DNA of 7,967 nt from Eggerthella sp. CAG:209. Its GTDB lineage: Bacteria > Actinomycetota > Coriobacteriia > Coriobacteriales > Eggerthellaceae. Positions 5,990 to 7,967 of this stretch are shown one piece after another. The position numbers and the translations under genes are program-made. The stretch lies in the NCBI GenBank assembly GCA_000436075.1, contig FR884646.1:1-7967 (forward strand), in the 5' to 3' direction. The stretch's first letter is position 1. Every line of letters begins with the position of its first letter. The notes below the pieces were generated by a model that was not told the origin of the DNA, ran no database searches, and worked only from the letters and a program-made list of their open reading frames with translations.

Positions 5990-6017
5990 ATTTTACACAA
6001 TGGCCTGCTGATTGCAA
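5990..6017 (-). promoter_or_regulatory. Probable sigma-A-type promoter of ftsZ
   Basis: On the minus strand TTGCAA (6012-6017, 4/6 to TTGACA) and TAAAAT (5990-5995, 5/6 to TATAAT) are 16 bp apart. They lie in the only sizeable gap upstream of ftsZ and predict a leader of roughly 65 nt. This would let ftsZ and the genes after it be transcribed apart from murB-ftsQ. Inferred from sequence alone. Confidence 0.55.
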
Positions 6018-6040
6018 AACAACCAGCTTCCTGCTAGGCG

Positions 6041-7162
6041 TTAAACGGAGCGCCAAACCGGTTTATTCACAACACGCACATTTATATACGAAATCTTCCC
6101 CTCGTGCTCTCTCATGAGCTGCAGGCACACGCGCTCTTTGTCGCGAATGTCCTTAGAGTCTCCAAAGGCGATTTCGATGCCGTTTTGCAAGGTGAGCGTG
6201 GTTGAATCGCTGCTGGCTGCCGCCACGCTTTTGACCTGGCCCGCCAGTTCGGTAGTCATTCCGTCGATTACTCCCAGCGCATTCTCAACATTTGAGTTGC
6301 TGCAGTATGAACCGGCTTCTGGCGTGGATCCATACGGAATATCGGTGATTTCGAGCGCGTTTTCCGCATCGTTATACACCGAATCGGGCAAAGCCTTGCC
6401 TTCGGCGCTGTTGCGATCGTCGGGAATCTTCGTAAGCCACATGCCATCGGAAGAAAGAGCCCAACGCTCAACCGTATTCGAGCTATCAACCGTTACGGCA
6501 ACCACCGCGGAAATGCTCCGTTCGGTAATGTTCAGATTCAGCGTGTTGGGAAACACGCGATCAACCGAAACGCTTTTCACCCACGGATTAGCGGCCAGCC
6601 TTGTAGCAATGCCATTTGCATCAACATTGAGCAAAGTGGAACCCGCCGGCACCGCAGCCAATTCGGTAAGCTCATCGCCGGAAAGATGGTCCGCGCCAGA
6701 AACGGTAACCTGTTCTACCGCAAATGCACCAGAGTTCGAGAGCACAAACCCACCTATGCCAAATACCCCCAGCAGCACCGCAATGGTGACGAAAACACCC
6801 ATCACCTTTCGCGATGAGCCTGTGCGCGCCCTGCTGTACCGTGAGGCGTTGCGCACTTCAGAAACGCTTACCGAACGCAAATCACCATCACGGTATCCGC
6901 TGCCCTGTCGATAAGCAGGGTTCCCGCGAACCGAGCGAGCACCGCCTCCCGAAGACGGTCTACGCGTGCTTGCTTGAGCGGACCTTCGCGCAGATGGACG
7001 CGGTGCAGGAGCGGAGGCATAGCCAGATCGTTGCGAACTGCGCAGAGTGCGACTCTGACTAGGGCGACCTTTTACCGAAGTGGGCCTGGTAGAAACCCTA
7101 TTCCTCGAAGAAGTCGCCCGGGAACCCGAGGAACTTGACCTCCGTCTGGAGTTCGATGCCAT
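6041..7162 (-). CDS. ftsQ: FtsQ/DivIB divisome protein with long basic N-terminal tail
   Basis: FtsQ/DivIB is a single-pass membrane protein that works with FtsB/DivIC and FtsL and links early and late divisome parts. The 373 residue product has an Arg/Ser-rich cytoplasmic tail of about 118 residues, one membrane helix at about 120-142 (MGVFVTIAVLLGVFGIGGF), a POTRA domain at about 148-216 (VEQVTVSGADHLS, LLNVDANGIATRLAANPWV, then VFPNTLNLNITER) and the outer FtsQ domain. The extracytoplasmic part has two cysteines (287, 346) that could form a disulfide. The start at 7162 has a strong AGGAGG at 7167-7172 with a short 4 nt spacer and lies inside murB, overlapping it by 65 bp. No later ATG precedes the membrane helix, so the overlap is probably real. 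The call rests on architecture and context, since FtsQ is poorly conserved. Confidence 0.92.
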   Translation of the reverse strand: MASNSRRRSSSSGSRATSSRNRVSTRPTSVKGRPSQSRTLRSSQRSGYASAPAPRPSARRSAQASTRRPSSGGGARSVRGNPAYRQGSGYRDGDLRSVSVSEVRNASRYSRARTGSSRKVMGVFVTIAVLLGVFGIGGFVLSNSGAFAVEQVTVSGADHLSGDELTELAAVPAGSTLLNVDANGIATRLAANPWVKSVSVDRVFPNTLNLNITERSISAVVAVTVDSSNTVERWALSSDGMWLTKIPDDRNSAEGKALPDSVYNDAENALEITDIPYGSTPEAGSYCSNSNVENALGVIDGMTTELAGQVKSVAAASSDSTTLTLQNGIEIAFGDSKDIRDKERVCLQLMREHEGKISYINVRVVNKPVWRSV

Positions 7163-7967
7163 ATCGCCTCCTAACCTCTTGTCGCACTTCTTTGATAAGA
7201 GTCGCCACGTCTTGCGATGTGGCGCTGCCCCTGTTCACAATGAAGTTGGCGTGCTTTTCGGACACTTGAGCATCGCCGCAGCGCTTGCCCTTCAAACCAG
7301 CATCCTCAATGAGCTTGCCAACCGATTCGCCCTCGGGATTCATGAAGACGCTCCCGCACGTTGGGTATTCGAGCGGCTGGCTTTCCTTTCTGCGCAAAAG
7401 CAAGGAATTCATGCGCTCCGATATCGCGCTCGAAAATGCCTTCTGCAAGCGAAGCTCGCATTCAACGATCACTTCATCGGAAGAAAACGACGAGGAACGA
7501 TATCCCCAGGAAAGCTCAGAAGCGAAATAGCGACGAAGGCCACGTTCTGCATTGAACGTGGTAACCGAAACAACGCGCGAGCCAATCCAATCTTGAGCAG
7601 TACCAGCGTTCTGGACCAGGGCGCCTCCTACCGTGCCTGGCGTTCCCACGGCAAATTCCATTCCTGAAAAGCCATGGTGGAAGGCCTCCTGCACCAAGCG
7701 AGAAAGCATGGTGCCCGCACCTACGACCACCGTGCCTTCTTCTTCATCGAACTGCCACGCCCTAAACTCACCGGCCAAAGCGATGACCACGCCCGGATAC
7801 CCTTCATCCGACACAAGCAGGTTCGACCCCTTGCCGGAGACAAACCATAAAAGCTCCTCATCGGCGCAAACTTTCAGCACGGTGGCTAAAGCGGCTATGC
7901 TATTCACTTGGGCGTAGGCATGAGCAGGGCCACCGATACGGTAGGTGGTATGACGAGCCATAGGCTC
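7098..7967 (-). CDS. murB: MurB, UDP-N-acetylenolpyruvoylglucosamine reductase (5' end missing)
   Basis: MurB is a cytoplasmic FAD enzyme that uses NADPH to reduce UDP-GlcNAc-enolpyruvate to UDP-MurNAc, the second committed step of peptidoglycan synthesis. The visible 289 codons run off the right edge. The ATG at 7959-7961 is preceded in frame by Glu-Pro, and in the family EP(M/L)ARHTTYRIGGPA is internal, so the true start is probably outside. FAD-binding parts are seen in HTTYRIGGPA, GKGSNLLVSDEG and the GMEFAVGTPGTVGGALVQNAG region. Catalytic candidates are the Arg in GYRSSSF, the Ser in CGSVFMNPEG and the Glu in LQTEVKFLG. The C-terminus (LIEDAGLKGKRCGDAQVS, KHANFIVN) is complete and ends with a few extra residues, FPGDFFEE. 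It overlaps ftsQ by 65 bp and very probably belongs to the same transcript. Confidence 0.96.
   Translation of the reverse strand, partial: EPMARHTTYRIGGPAHAYAQVNSIAALATVLKVCADEELLWFVSGKGSNLLVSDEGYPGVVIALAGEFRAWQFDEEEGTVVVGAGTMLSRLVQEAFHHGFSGMEFAVGTPGTVGGALVQNAGTAQDWIGSRVVSVTTFNAERGLRRYFASELSWGYRSSSFSSDEVIVECELRLQKAFSSAISERMNSLLLRRKESQPLEYPTCGSVFMNPEGESVGKLIEDAGLKGKRCGDAQVSEKHANFIVNRGSATSQDVATLIKEVRQEVRRRYGIELQTEVKFLGFPGDFFEE
7167..7172 (-). promoter_or_regulatory. Shine-Dalgarno site of ftsQ within murB
   Basis: AGGAGG four bases before the ATG at 7160-7162 decides the ftsQ start. The same bases encode an arginine run in the conserved MurB C-terminal helix. The placement implies translation of ftsQ by ribosomes loading on murB message. 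Confidence 0.7.

Noticed and set aside
4791..6011. Plus-strand open frame of 406 codons opposite ftsZ
   Set aside because: It lies antisense to an unmistakable FtsZ, has no family resemblance or good ribosome binding site, and is explained by the codon use of ftsZ.
914..7967. A novel defence, mobile or biosynthetic system
   Set aside because: Every gene here falls in a known division or cell-wall cluster family in its usual order; nothing suggests an inserted system within the operon.

Overview
The window holds a compact bacterial cell-division and cell-wall cluster, all read from the minus strand. In transcription order it runs murB (5' end outside the window), ftsQ/divIB, ftsZ, pgeF (ylmD), ylmE (yggS family), sepF (ylmF), ylmG (yggT family) and divIVA. 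This is the murB-ftsQ-ftsZ-ylmDEFG-divIVA order of Gram-positive bacteria. No ftsA lies between ftsQ and ftsZ, and no ylmH lies between ylmG and divIVA. With SepF and a long proline-rich DivIVA present, this points to Actinomycetota. The middling GC and MurB next to FtsQ suggest the class Coriobacteriia. That placement is inference, not proven by the sequence.

Layout: 7098-7967 murB (partial at the right edge); 6041-7162 ftsQ, whose start lies inside murB (65 bp overlap); 5919-6040 a short gap with a credible sigma-A-type promoter for ftsZ; 4806-5918 ftsZ; 3904-4761 pgeF; a 177 bp gap with a small hairpin against the pgeF stop; 3028-3726 ylmE; 2108-2983 sepF; 1800-2066 ylmG; 914-1762 divIVA; 885-909 a clear intrinsic terminator ending the operon. 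Gaps of 37-44 bp and clear Shine-Dalgarno sites in front of pgeF, ylmE, sepF, ylmG and divIVA support co-transcription.

How the genes work together: MurB makes UDP-MurNAc for peptidoglycan. FtsQ is the bitopic divisome scaffold. FtsZ forms the cytokinetic ring. SepF would tether FtsZ to the membrane in place of FtsA. YlmG is a small membrane protein linked to division. DivIVA marks curved membrane and organises polar or septal wall growth. PgeF (peptidoglycan/purine salvage and editing) and YlmE (PLP homeostasis) are metabolic passengers conserved in this locus.

The non-coding stretch 205-913 is the least ordinary part. It contains a 101 bp imperfect palindrome (698-798, arms of 43-44 nt with a perfect 14 bp inner stem), degenerate tandem copies of its left and right ends, a perfect 23 bp direct repeat, and a separate 20 bp inverted repeat at 265/398. 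This looks like a repeat-element nest (MITE- or REP-like) behind the operon terminator. At the far left, bases 1-204 may hold the 5' end of an unrecognised minus-strand gene, possibly frameshifted. I see no phage, CRISPR, toxin-antitoxin or secondary-metabolism system here. The coding part is a conventional housekeeping cluster.
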